NCBI GenBank assembly: GCA_035697545.1
Contig: DASSCT010000140.1
Coordinates: 1 to 20,169, forward strand
Direction: 5' to 3'
From: JACDAN01 sp035697545
Lineage (GTDB): Bacteria > Actinomycetota > Thermoleophilia > Gaiellales > Gaiellaceae
Length of the DNA stretch: 20,169 bases
This document shows positions 12,552-18,956 of this stretch, piece by piece. Each line of letters starts with the position of its first letter. Position 1 is the stretch's first letter. The translations under genes were made by a program, and so were the position numbers. The notes under the pieces were generated by a model. It saw nothing but the letters and a program-made list of their open reading frames with translations, was not told where the DNA came from and did no database searches.

Positions 12552-15367
12552 GTCAGAACTTGCTGGACGATGCGCTCCTGCTCCTGCAGGTGCGCCGTCG
12601 GATAGCCCTCGCTGGGGCTCGCGCGCCACGGGCGGCCGACGTAGCGCAGCGGCACCCGACCGCCGATCGCCTCCTCCAGGCGATGCCGGATCGCGCGCCA
12701 CGGGCCCATGTTCTGCGGCTCTTCCTGCGCCCAGACGACCTCGTCGAGGGCCGGGTACGAAGCGACGAGCGCGGCGGCGTCCTTCGCCGGGAAGGGGTAG
12801 AGCTGCTCGACCCGGGCGACGGCAATGTCCTGCCGAGCGGGACGCCGCTCATTGCCGACGATGTCGTAGTAGACCTTGCCCGAGACGAGTACGAGCCGCC
12901 GCACCTGGGTGTGGTCGACCGTATCGTCGATGACGGGCTGGAAACGGCCCTCGGCGAGCTCTTCGAGCCGCCCAGTCGCATCCTTCAGTCGCAGGAGGCC
13001 CTTCGGGGTCATCACGACCAGCGGACGAGCATTGGGGTCGAGCGCCTGCCGTCGTAGCAAGTGGAAGAACTGGGCCGAGGTCGTCGTGTTCGCGATCCGG
13101 ATGTTTTCCTGCGCCGCGAGCTGCAGGAAGCGCTCGAGCCGCGCGCTCGAGTGCTCCGGCCCGTTGCCCTCGTAGCCGTGCGGCAGAAAGAGCGTCAGCC
13201 GGGAGGTCTGCGCCCACTTCGAGAGCCCGGAGACGAGGAACTGGTCGACAACGATCTGGGCGCCGTTCACGAAGTCGCCGTACTGCGCCTCCCAGATGAC
13301 GAGCGCCTCCGGCGCTGCGACGGAGTAGCCGTACTCGAAGCCGAGCGCGGCGTACTCGGAGAGCGGCGAGTTGTAGACCTCGAATGACGCCTGCGCCTCG
13401 GCGAGGTTCTTCATCGGCGTGTATTGCTCGCCCGTCGCGGGGTCGTGGAGGACGAGGTGTCGGTGGGAGAACGTCCCGCGCTCTGTGTCCTGGCCGGTCA
13501 GCCGGATCGGGATCCCCTCGACGAGGAGGCTCGCGAAGGCGAGCGCCTCTGCGTGGCCCCAATCGATCCTTCCCGCGTCGATGGCCTCCAGGCGGCGGTC
13601 GAGCTGCCGCTTCAGCTTCGGGTGAATCGTGAAGCGGTCGGGGACGGTCAGGAGCTCCTGGTTCAGCTCTCGCAACTTGTCGGCTGCAACCGACGTGATG
13701 ACGTCGGAGCCGTTCGTGGGCGGTGTCCGCTCGCTCGGCGCCGGCGCCGGTGCGCCGAAGGTGGCCTTGAGCTGCTCGTGCGCCTGGCGCAGTTGGCTCT
13801 CAGCCCGCGCGACGAGCGCGTCGGCTTCCTCCTCGGTCACGACCTCCTCGTCCACGAGCTGCGCTGCGTACTGCTCGCGGACGCTCGGATGCTCCTGGAT
13901 CCGCTCGACCATGAGCGGCTGGGTGTACGCGGGCTCGTCGCCTTCGTTGTGACCGTGGCGTCTGTAGCCGACGAGGTCGATCACGAAGTCGTGCCCGAAC
14001 CGGCGCCGGAAGGCCAGAGCCAACCGGATCGAGGCGATCGCGGCTTCGGGATCGTCGGCGTTCACGTGGACGATCGGGACGTCGAAGCCCTTGGCGAGGT
14101 CGCTCGAGTACCGGGTCGAGCGCCCGTCGGCGGGATCGGTCGTGAAGCCCACCTGGTTGTTGGCGATGATGTGAAGCGTTCCGCCGGTCGAGTAGCCGTC
14201 GAGCCCTTCCAGGTTGAAGGTCTCGGCGACGACGCCCTGGCCCGGGAGCGACGCGTCGCCGTGGATGAGCACCGGCACCGCGACTCGTGGGTCGTGCAGC
14301 CCCTCCCGCGTCGACCGGTCGGTCTGCTCGCTCCGTGCCAGACCCTCCACCACCGGGTCGACTGCCTCGAGGTGGCTCGGGTTGGCGGCGAGGGTCACGG
14401 TGATGTCACCCGAAGGAGTCTTGCGACGGCCTTCGGCGCCGAGGTGGTACTTGACGTCACCGCTCGCCCCGGTCGGCTGGGCCGACAGGGCTTCCAGCGT
14501 GCGTTCGCCCTCGAACTCCCGCAGGATGGTGGCGTACGGGCGTCCAAGCACGTGGGCGAGGACGTTGAGCCGACCGCGGTGCGCCATGCCGATCACGACC
14601 TCGTGCGCACCGTCTTCTGCAGCACCTTCGAGCGTCGCATCGAGCATTGGGACGAGCACGTCCACCCCTTCGATCGAGAATTGCTTCTGGCCGAGGAACG
14701 CCCGCTTGAGGTACCTCTCGAGCCCCTCGACCTCGGTCAGCCGGCCGAGGAGGCGCCGCTTCTCCTCGGCGGAGAGCGGCGTCCTGTACTTGCCGGACTC
14801 GATCGCCTGCCGGAGCCACACCCGCTCCTGGTGGTCGGAGATGTGCTCGATCTCGTAGGCGCTCGTCCCGGAGTAGGTGTCTTGCAGCTTCGGCAGGACA
14901 TCGGCGAGCGTCTCGCCGGGAAAGTACACGCGGAGGAGGCGCGCCGGCACCTTCTCCTGCAATTCGGGCTGGAGCGGCGGGACAAGGCGCTCCGGCTCGA
15001 GGGCCGGATCGCCCACCGGCTCCGAGCCGAGCGGATCCGAATGAGCGGCGAGGTGGCCGTGCGTGCGGTGCGCCTTTACGAGCGCCATCGCCGCCGCAAC
15101 GGCTTCGACCAGCGTGTCGTCGGCCGCGGGCGCCGGCGTCGGCGCTGTGGGAATCGGCGGTGCTTCGACCACCGGAGCAGCGTCGCCGTTCTCAGCGGCT
15201 TGGAGCAGCTCGACCAGTCGGGCGACTCCTGGATGCTGCGTGAGCAGATCGCTCGATCCGCTCTCGAAGAGCGCACGCCATTCGGACGGAACCCCTTCGG
15301 GGTTCTCCAGATACTCCTCCAGGAGCGCACGGGCGTAGCCCGCGTTGAGTCCGTCTACCTCAGCCAC
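12548..15367 (-). CDS. sucA: 2-oxoglutarate dehydrogenase E1 component (SucA/Kgd type, no fused E2 domain)
   Basis: This 939-residue thiamine-diphosphate enzyme decarboxylates 2-oxoglutarate and passes the succinyl group to a lipoyl-bearing E2 in the TCA cycle. The N-terminal segment (residues 8-36, GYARALLEEYLENPEGVPSEW) is the E1o docking helix. An Ala/Pro-rich linker follows (about 61-83). Catalytic-domain motifs include H263 in GMAHRGRLNVLAHVLG, HGDASLPGQGVVAET with D371, NNQVGFTTDP with N403/N404, and RRHGHNEGDEPAYTQP (469-484). The C-terminal pyrimidine-binding half includes FLPHGYEGNGPEHSSAR and VWAQEEPQNMGPW. Length matches plain SucA (about 930) rather than mycobacterial Kgd (about 1230), which has an E2 catalytic domain after the linker. 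GTG at 15367 is the start. No sucB or lpd is in the window. It follows two small membrane-protein genes after 50 bases. Confidence 0.95.
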   Translation of the reverse strand: MAEVDGLNAGYARALLEEYLENPEGVPSEWRALFESGSSDLLTQHPGVARLVELLQAAENGDAAPVVEAPPIPTAPTPAPAADDTLVEAVAAAMALVKAHRTHGHLAAHSDPLGSEPVGDPALEPERLVPPLQPELQEKVPARLLRVYFPGETLADVLPKLQDTYSGTSAYEIEHISDHQERVWLRQAIESGKYRTPLSAEEKRRLLGRLTEVEGLERYLKRAFLGQKQFSIEGVDVLVPMLDATLEGAAEDGAHEVVIGMAHRGRLNVLAHVLGRPYATILREFEGERTLEALSAQPTGASGDVKYHLGAEGRRKTPSGDITVTLAANPSHLEAVDPVVEGLARSEQTDRSTREGLHDPRVAVPVLIHGDASLPGQGVVAETFNLEGLDGYSTGGTLHIIANNQVGFTTDPADGRSTRYSSDLAKGFDVPIVHVNADDPEAAIASIRLALAFRRRFGHDFVIDLVGYRRHGHNEGDEPAYTQPLMVERIQEHPSVREQYAAQLVDEEVVTEEEADALVARAESQLRQAHEQLKATFGAPAPAPSERTPPTNGSDVITSVAADKLRELNQELLTVPDRFTIHPKLKRQLDRRLEAIDAGRIDWGHAEALAFASLLVEGIPIRLTGQDTERGTFSHRHLVLHDPATGEQYTPMKNLAEAQASFEVYNSPLSEYAALGFEYGYSVAAPEALVIWEAQYGDFVNGAQIVVDQFLVSGLSKWAQTSRLTLFLPHGYEGNGPEHSSARLERFLQLAAQENIRIANTTTSAQFFHLLRRQALDPNARPLVVMTPKGLLRLKDATGRLEELAEGRFQPVIDDTVDHTQVRRLVLVSGKVYYDIVGNERRPARQDIAVARVEQLYPFPAKDAAALVASYPALDEVVWAQEEPQNMGPWRAIRHRLEEAIGGRVPLRYVGRPWRASPSEGYPTAHLQEQERIVQQVLT

Positions 15368-15388
15368 GTTCGTTCGTACTTCTTTCTA

Positions 15389-15407
15389 GCAGCGGGGATT
15401 CCCCTGC
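15389..15407. other. Bulged hairpin in the sucA leader
   Basis: GCAG(C)GGGG at 15389-15397 faces CCCCTGC at 15401-15407 around ATT, giving a stem with one bulged base. It lies between the 87-residue membrane protein and sucA, and could be a weak terminator or a leader structure. Confidence 0.3.
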
Positions 15408-15417
15408 AGGAGCGCAG

Positions 15418-15681
15418 TCACCAGAGAGCGTGCGAGGTGATGACGGCGACGATCATCCCTGCGAGGAAGCCGGCCGAGGCAACGGCCACCCCGGTGGCGG
15501 CGAGCCGCTCGTGGCGGCCGCTCATCCCGGCCGCGATGAGTGCGATGAGGATCGAAAAGACGCCGACCGGTACCGGCCGCACGGCGACTGCGATCAACCC
15601 CCCGACGATGGCGAGCGCCGAGAGGAAGCCCGCAACCGTGTCCGCCGGGCGTTCGCGCTCGACTGACGGAACGGTGCTCAC
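15418..15681 (-). CDS. Small membrane protein, 87 residues
   Basis: The family is unknown. After a polar N-terminus (MSTVPSVERERPAD) come three hydrophobic stretches: VAGFLSALAIVGGLIAVAV (about 16-34), PVGVFSILIALIAAGMS (38-54) and AATGVAVASAGFLAGMIVAVIT (61-82). The GTG at 15681 overlaps the stop of the upstream gene (GTGA), which supports both genes. It resembles the many short three-helix proteins of actinobacteria with no known function. It lies 50 bases before sucA on the same strand. Confidence 0.72.
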   Translation of the reverse strand: MSTVPSVERERPADTVAGFLSALAIVGGLIAVAVRPVPVGVFSILIALIAAGMSGRHERLAATGVAVASAGFLAGMIVAVITSHALW

Positions 15682-15917
15682 CGCGTGGGCGCTCTAACCG
15701 CTCTCCGTGCCGCCCGGCCCTGGCCGTGCGGCCCACCGCGGCGCGGCCGCCGCGGCCTGACGGTTCGCGGGCTATGTGGAGGCTCGCCGTCGACGGCGAC
15801 GGGCAGGACGGCCGGTTCCGGCGGATCCGGCTCGGCGCGGACGGCCCACCACACGACCGCGATCAAGTACAGGATCGGGAGCTTGAGGACGAGCATCAGG
15901 AAGATGATCTCGACCAT
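15678..15917 (-). CDS. Single-span membrane protein with Arg/Pro-rich tail, 79 residues
   Basis: The family is unknown. Residues 3-26 form one strong membrane helix (EIIFLMLVLKLPILYLIAVVWW), then AVRAEPDPPEP and a tail rich in Arg, Pro and Gly (RPRRPRRGGPHGQGRAARRA). The ATG at 15917 lies 10 bases after the nitrilase stop, and the stop overlaps the next start by four bases, so it fits a nitrilase-79aa-87aa operon. The tail composition may partly reflect GC-rich frame bias, but the helix and the tight spacing argue for a real gene. Confidence 0.68.
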   Translation of the reverse strand: MVEIIFLMLVLKLPILYLIAVVWWAVRAEPDPPEPAVLPVAVDGEPPHSPRTVRPRRPRRGGPHGQGRAARRAVRAPTR

Positions 15918-15927
15918 CGCTGCAATT

Positions 15928-16845
15928 CTAGGCGCGCGGGCGACGAACCTTCAGGCGCAAGACGTCGGGCCGGTGATAGTGGCCGACGGGATCGAAGCGC
16001 TGCCGCTCCTCCAGAAGCCGATCTGGGTTGAGCTCGGCGTAGAGGATTCCCTCCTCGTCGTAGAGCGGTCCGGCCAGATAGGCCCCGTCTGGGCCCAGGA
16101 TCGCGCTGCCTCCGCGTCCCAGGACGTCCAGGCCGTCCAGCTCATCGCGTAGCGGGAAGTCCTCCGGATACGACGAGGTGCGCTGGAAGTGGCTGGGGCT
16201 GATGACGTACGCGCGAGACTCGCGGGCGATGTGGACGAGCGACGCCTGCCAAGTCTCGCCGTCGTCGGCGGTCGGGGCGAGGTAGACCTCGACGCCCGAG
16301 TCGTAGAGGGCGAACCGGGCGAGCGGCATGTAGTTCTCCCAGCAGATCAGGCCGCCGACTCGTCCTACGGCGGTCTCCACGGCCTGGAGCCCGCCACCGT
16401 CTCCCTGGCCCCAGACCAGCCGCTCGTGGTTCGTTGGCACGAGCTTGCGGTGGGTGAGCGCGAGCCTCCCATCGGAGTCGTGCACGAGCAGCGTGTTGTA
16501 GAGCGTGCCGGGCCGGTTGGGCTCGATCTCGGTCACCCCGGTGGCCAGGGCAACGCCGTGCTCGGCAGCGACCTCGCCGAGCCGGTCGGTATCGGGCCCG
16601 GGAACGGCCAGGGACTCGCGCGCGATCGCCGCGAACGCAGCCTTCGCGCCGGGCGCCACCCACCCGGCGAGCGCCTTCGCCCAGGCCGACGACGGATAGA
16701 CGGGAATGAACGCCTCGGGAAAGACGACGAGCGTCGCTCCGTTTCCGGCAGCCTCGGCCACCAGCCGCTCGAGCTTGTCGATCGAGGCGCTGCGGTCGAG
16801 GACAACGGGCTCGGCCTGCACGCAGGCCGCCGTGACGGTGTTCAA
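15928..16845 (-). CDS. Nitrilase-superfamily carbon-nitrogen hydrolase (aliphatic nitrilase-like)
   Basis: This 305-residue enzyme has the complete catalytic set: E44 in VVFPEAFIPVYP, K134 in THRKLVPTNHERLVWGQGDG and the nucleophile C168 in GGLICWENYMPLAR. The HRKLxPTxxER and CWENYMP motifs are those of branch-1 nitrilases, which hydrolyse nitriles to acids and ammonia, rather than amidases or NAD synthetase domains. The C-terminal part carries HIARESRAYVISPSHFQR and GGSAILGPDGAYLAGPLYDEEGILYAELN. Branch-1 enzymes often form spirals. The start is TTG at 16845, with a GAGG a few bases upstream and the conserved 'TVTAACVQAEP' following directly. It leads an apparent minus-strand operon with two small membrane proteins and sucA. 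The substrate is unknown. Confidence 0.9.
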   Translation of the reverse strand: MNTVTAACVQAEPVVLDRSASIDKLERLVAEAAGNGATLVVFPEAFIPVYPSSAWAKALAGWVAPGAKAAFAAIARESLAVPGPDTDRLGEVAAEHGVALATGVTEIEPNRPGTLYNTLLVHDSDGRLALTHRKLVPTNHERLVWGQGDGGGLQAVETAVGRVGGLICWENYMPLARFALYDSGVEVYLAPTADDGETWQASLVHIARESRAYVISPSHFQRTSSYPEDFPLRDELDGLDVLGRGGSAILGPDGAYLAGPLYDEEGILYAELNPDRLLEERQRFDPVGHYHRPDVLRLKVRRPRA

Positions 16846-17012
16846 GTCAACCTCAATTCGGAGAAAGCTGGAAGTGGAGGATTATCGCGGCAGGCTGCCT
16901 CGCCAATGGGTGCTGGTAGATCACGGGAGCGTCGATGCGGGAATACTTGTCCATGTAGCCGACGTTCGGCGTCCGCTGAACCACTGCCAGGCGTCGTGCG
17001 AATAACGGCCCC
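16846..17012. other. Divergent intergenic region, no gene recognised
   Basis: This 167-base gap lies between the nitrilase start (minus) and the broken SRPBCC gene (plus). I see no convincing gene, RNA or paired promoter. Short open frames cross it on both strands but match nothing I recognise. Confidence 0.5.
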
Positions 17013-17469
17013 ATGCCTCCTGCATACCGCTTCCTCGACCGCTGGGAGGTACCCAGGGCGATCGAACGCGTCTACGACACGATCGGGGACGTGGTCGGGT
17101 ACGAGCGCTGGTGGACCGACTTCGTTCTCCGCGCAACGGGCGATGAGGCGCCGCCGGCGCCGGGAAAGCGGAACGAGCTGCTGGTGAAAGCGTACCTGCC
17201 GTAAGGTCAACTTCGGCCTCGAGGTGATCGAGGCCGAGCGGCCGCGGCGCATCGTCTCGCTGCTCTCGAAAGACTTCGACGGCACCGGCGAGTGGACGCT
17301 GGAGGAGACGGCGGATGGGACGGTGGCGACGCTCGACTGGCGTCCGTCCGTGAACCACGCACTGATCCGGCACCTTACGCCCATGCTGCGCTCAGTCTTT
17401 CGGTCGAACCACAACTGGGCGATGCGCCGCGGCGAGCGACAGATCCGCGACTACCTTCGCGCCACATAG
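17013..17469 (+). pseudogene. SRPBCC/polyketide cyclase-like gene interrupted by a frameshift
   Basis: Two frames together encode one protein of about 152 residues. The first (17013-17204) begins MPPAYRFLDRWEVPRAIERVYDTIGDVVGYERWW, the standard START-like/SRPBCC opening, and stops at TAA 17202-17204 just after AYLP. The second, one base out of phase and open from 17203 to 17469, continues KVNFGLEVIEAERPRRIVSLL, then DFDGTGEWTLEE and ends GERQIRDYLRAT. The expected junction in the family is 'LPY-x-(V/L)-x-F-x-(L/M)-x-V', so two bases appear lost from the Tyr codon, or one base gained. Both halves still look well conserved, so the lesion is recent or is a sequencing or assembly error. If intact, the protein would be a hydrophobic-ligand-binding cytoplasmic protein of unknown substrate. 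Confidence 0.75.
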
Positions 17470-17490
17470 TCGATACGGCGTCCGCGAAAG

Positions 17491-17563
17491 TGGAGCCGAC
17501 GGGACTCGAACCCGTGACCTACTGGCTGCCAGCCAGTCGCTCTCCCAACTGAGCTACGGCCCC
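17491..17563 (-). tRNA. tRNA-Ala(GGC)
   Basis: The minus strand folds into a standard 73-base cloverleaf (no encoded CCA). The acceptor is GGGGCCG/CGGCTCC and includes the G3-U70 wobble pair that is the main identity element for alanine. The D arm is GCTC/GAGC. The anticodon stem is ACTGG/CCAGT with loop CTGGCAG, giving anticodon GGC. The T arm is ACGGG/CCCGT with loop TTCGAGT, and the discriminator is A73. The gene is uninterrupted, so there is no group I intron. Its first 45 bases are also the last 15 codons (including the stop) of the nuclease gene upstream. Confidence 0.97.
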
Positions 17564-17992
17564 GTGGGGTTGCGGAAGTGTAGCGGCGAACTCGAAATCT
17601 TCCGCCCAGTTGATGCCGTTTCGCTGATTGTTTCGAGCCGCAGCCAGACGAAGCTGAACGTTTCTCTTATTGCCAACGGACTCGATCGGTAAGAAGAAAC
17701 AGCGATCGAGCTCGGCGCAGTAGGCGGCGAGTGCGTCGATCTCTTTGGGCGTGTAACGACGCACTCGAATGCCGTCCCGCGTGCGCCGACACGAGTAGCA
17801 ACGAATGACGATGACTCCGCCGAGACGCCGCGCCCACTTGCACTGCACCCGCCACAGCCTTCCATCGAAATCAAAGATGAGGTCGCATCGGCCGCCTTCG
17901 CCGACCGGCTTGTAGACATCGACGCCGAGCTGAGTCGCATGCCACGCGATTCCCATCTCAGCGATTGCGCCTTTCTGATCCGTCGTCAGCAT
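17519..17992 (-). CDS. PD-(D/E)XK homing-type endonuclease (group I intron-associated family) reading into tRNA-Ala
   Basis: This 157-residue protein matches the group I intron-associated PD-(D/E)XK family (the I-Ssp6803I type). It opens MLTTDQKGAIAEMGIA, then VYKPVGEGGRCDLIFD and LWRVQCKW. The candidate catalytic set E12, D37, Q50 and K52 has the same spacing (25, 13, 2) that I recall for E11/D36/Q49/K51 of I-Ssp6803I. Cysteines C65/C68 and C92/C98 could bind zinc, and ARNNQR (119-124) is a family-like motif. The last 14 residues, GAVAQLGERLAGSQ, are encoded by the tRNA-Ala gene itself, starting exactly at tRNA base 1. GC is about 52% over 17581-17700 by my count, far below the neighbours. 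ATG 17992 was chosen over TTG 17998. It is probably an acquired element. Confidence 0.88.
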   Translation of the reverse strand: MLTTDQKGAIAEMGIAWHATQLGVDVYKPVGEGGRCDLIFDFDGRLWRVQCKWARRLGGVIVIRCYSCRRTRDGIRVRRYTPKEIDALAAYCAELDRCFFLPIESVGNKRNVQLRLAAARNNQRNGINWAEDFEFAATLPQPHGAVAQLGERLAGSQ

Positions 17993-17993
17993 C

Positions 17994-18013
17994 GACAACG
18001 AATCGTAGTTGTC
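17994..18013. promoter_or_regulatory. Inverted repeat and possible -10 element at the nuclease start
   Basis: GACAAC (17994-17999) and GTTGTC (18008-18013) form a perfect 6-bp inverted repeat with an 8-base spacer. On the minus strand the spacer holds TACGAT (18002-18007), a TANNNT -10 candidate ending 9 bases before the nuclease ATG. The arrangement could be an operator over a near-leaderless promoter. No clear -35 element is visible. Confidence 0.4.
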
Positions 18014-18024
18014 AGATCGGACGA

Positions 18025-18381
18025 CTAGGCGGTGGCGGCGTCGAGCTCGACTGACGGCATATCGCCCCAGAGCTCCTCGAGCCCGTAGTACTCCCGCGTC
18101 TCCGGCGTAAAGACGTGCAGGACGACGTCGAGATAGTCCGCGAGGATCCAGTCCCCCTGTGCCGCTCCCTCCACCGACTGCGGCCGCAGCTTGTGATCCT
18201 GCTTCAGCCGCGTCTGCACCTCGTCGATGATCGCCTTCGTCTGCCGCGGGTTACGGCCTGAGCACAGGACGAAGAAGTCGGTGTAGACGCAGACCGGTCG
18301 CAGGTCGAGAATGACGACGTCCTCCGCCAGCTTCTCCTGCGCGAGGCCGGCGATGAGGCGAGCTTGTTCGAGCGAGGTCAG
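18025..18381 (-). CDS. rsfS: Ribosomal silencing factor RsfS, apparently with a CTG start
   Basis: RsfS binds ribosomal protein L14 and blocks subunit joining when nutrients are short. The 118-residue product matches the family from end to end: TSLEQARLIAGLAQEKLAED, VVILDLRPVCVYTDFFVLCSG, RNPRQTKAIIDEVQTRL, EGAAQGDWILADYLDVVLHVF and REYYGLEELWGD. The conserved region begins well before the first ATG, GTG or TTG in the frame (a GTG at 18219), and the frame back to its upstream stop at 18514-18516 contains none. CTG at 18379-18381 lies just before the conserved N-terminus, with AAAGGA 10 bases upstream, and is the best start. It is the third gene of obgE-nadD-rsfS, 35 bases after the nadD stop. 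Start confidence is moderate; gene identity is high. Confidence 0.85.
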   Translation of the reverse strand: MTSLEQARLIAGLAQEKLAEDVVILDLRPVCVYTDFFVLCSGRNPRQTKAIIDEVQTRLKQDHKLRPQSVEGAAQGDWILADYLDVVLHVFTPETREYYGLEELWGDMPSVELDAATA

Positions 18382-18391
18382 TCGGAACGAA

Positions 18392-18397
18392 TCCTTT
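18392..18397 (-). promoter_or_regulatory. Candidate ribosome binding site for the rsfS CTG start
   Basis: AAAGGA on the minus strand lies 10 bases before CTG 18381. It falls in the gap after the nadD stop. No ATG, GTG or TTG in the rsfS frame lies in a usable position downstream of it. Confidence 0.45.
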
Positions 18398-18416
18398 CGC
18401 GTCTCTCGTTCAGAGT

Positions 18417-18956
18417 CTAGCCGCCGGTCCCGCTGTACAGACCGCGACGCTCGATTTCCCGGGCCACGGCCGCCGGGACGAGGTCGTCGATCGGCTCTCC
18501 GCGGTCAAGGTACTCACGGATGTCCCGCGAAGAGATCGCATGCTGCTCGATCGGGAAGACCTCGACGTCGCCCTCGGGCTCCTCCTGTCCAGGCCGCCGC
18601 GCGACCGCGATACGGATCCGCCGCAGGATCTCGTCCGGCTCCTTCCACGTCTCGAACGCGGCCCATTCGTCGGCGCCGATGACCAGGACGCCGTCCTCGA
18701 ACTGCTCGTCGCGGAGGAGATCGACGGTGTAGGCGTGGTCGTCGAGCCGGATGTCCGTTCGCGGCAAGTGACCGAACGCGAGTCGCGCCAGCTCCAACCG
18801 CCTCTGCGGATCGAGATCCGTTGCCTTGTGACCGGGATCGGCCACGACGAGGATGAGCAAACGGTCGGCCCCGAGCCGGTTCAGCGCTCCCTCCGCGAGT
18901 GCCACGTGCCCGAGATGCGGCGGGTCGAAGACGCCGCCCAGGACGGCGGTTCTCAC
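18417..18956 (-). CDS. nadD: Nicotinate-nucleotide adenylyltransferase NadD
   Basis: This 179-residue cytoplasmic enzyme adenylates nicotinate mononucleotide to deamido-NAD in NAD biosynthesis. The nucleotidyltransferase motif GGVFDPPHLGH (residues 7-17, HxGH-type) and the C-terminal ISSRDIREYL (family ISSTxIR) are intact, with PGHKATDLDPQRRLELARLA and VIGADEWAAFETW between them. It is somewhat shorter than E. coli NadD (213), mainly in the middle. The GTG at 18956 overlaps the obgE stop by four bases, so it is translationally coupled to obgE. The obgE-nadD-rsfS order is a common bacterial arrangement. Confidence 0.94.
   Translation of the reverse strand: MRTAVLGGVFDPPHLGHVALAEGALNRLGADRLLILVVADPGHKATDLDPQRRLELARLAFGHLPRTDIRLDDHAYTVDLLRDEQFEDGVLVIGADEWAAFETWKEPDEILRRIRIAVARRPGQEEPEGDVEVFPIEQHAISSRDIREYLDRGEPIDDLVPAAVAREIERRGLYSGTGG

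Noticed and set aside
13424..15697. Very long open frame (757 codons) on the plus strand opposite sucA
   Set aside because: It is the antisense shadow of a well-conserved gene; the translation is Arg/Asp/Val-rich with no recognisable motif, as expected from GC-rich codon bias.
16706..17005. 99-codon plus-strand frame across the nitrilase start and the intergenic gap
   Set aside because: It has no recognisable domain and most of it is antisense to conserved nitrilase sequence.
17199..17206. Programmed +1 frameshift in the SRPBCC gene
   Set aside because: CCG TAA lacks the known slippery context or an upstream SD-like stimulator, and SRPBCC genes are not known to use recoding; a mutation or sequence error is simpler.
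17491..17563. Group I intron in the tRNA-Ala gene
   Set aside because: The cloverleaf is continuous at 73 bases with a normal 7-base anticodon loop, and there is no room for an intron core.
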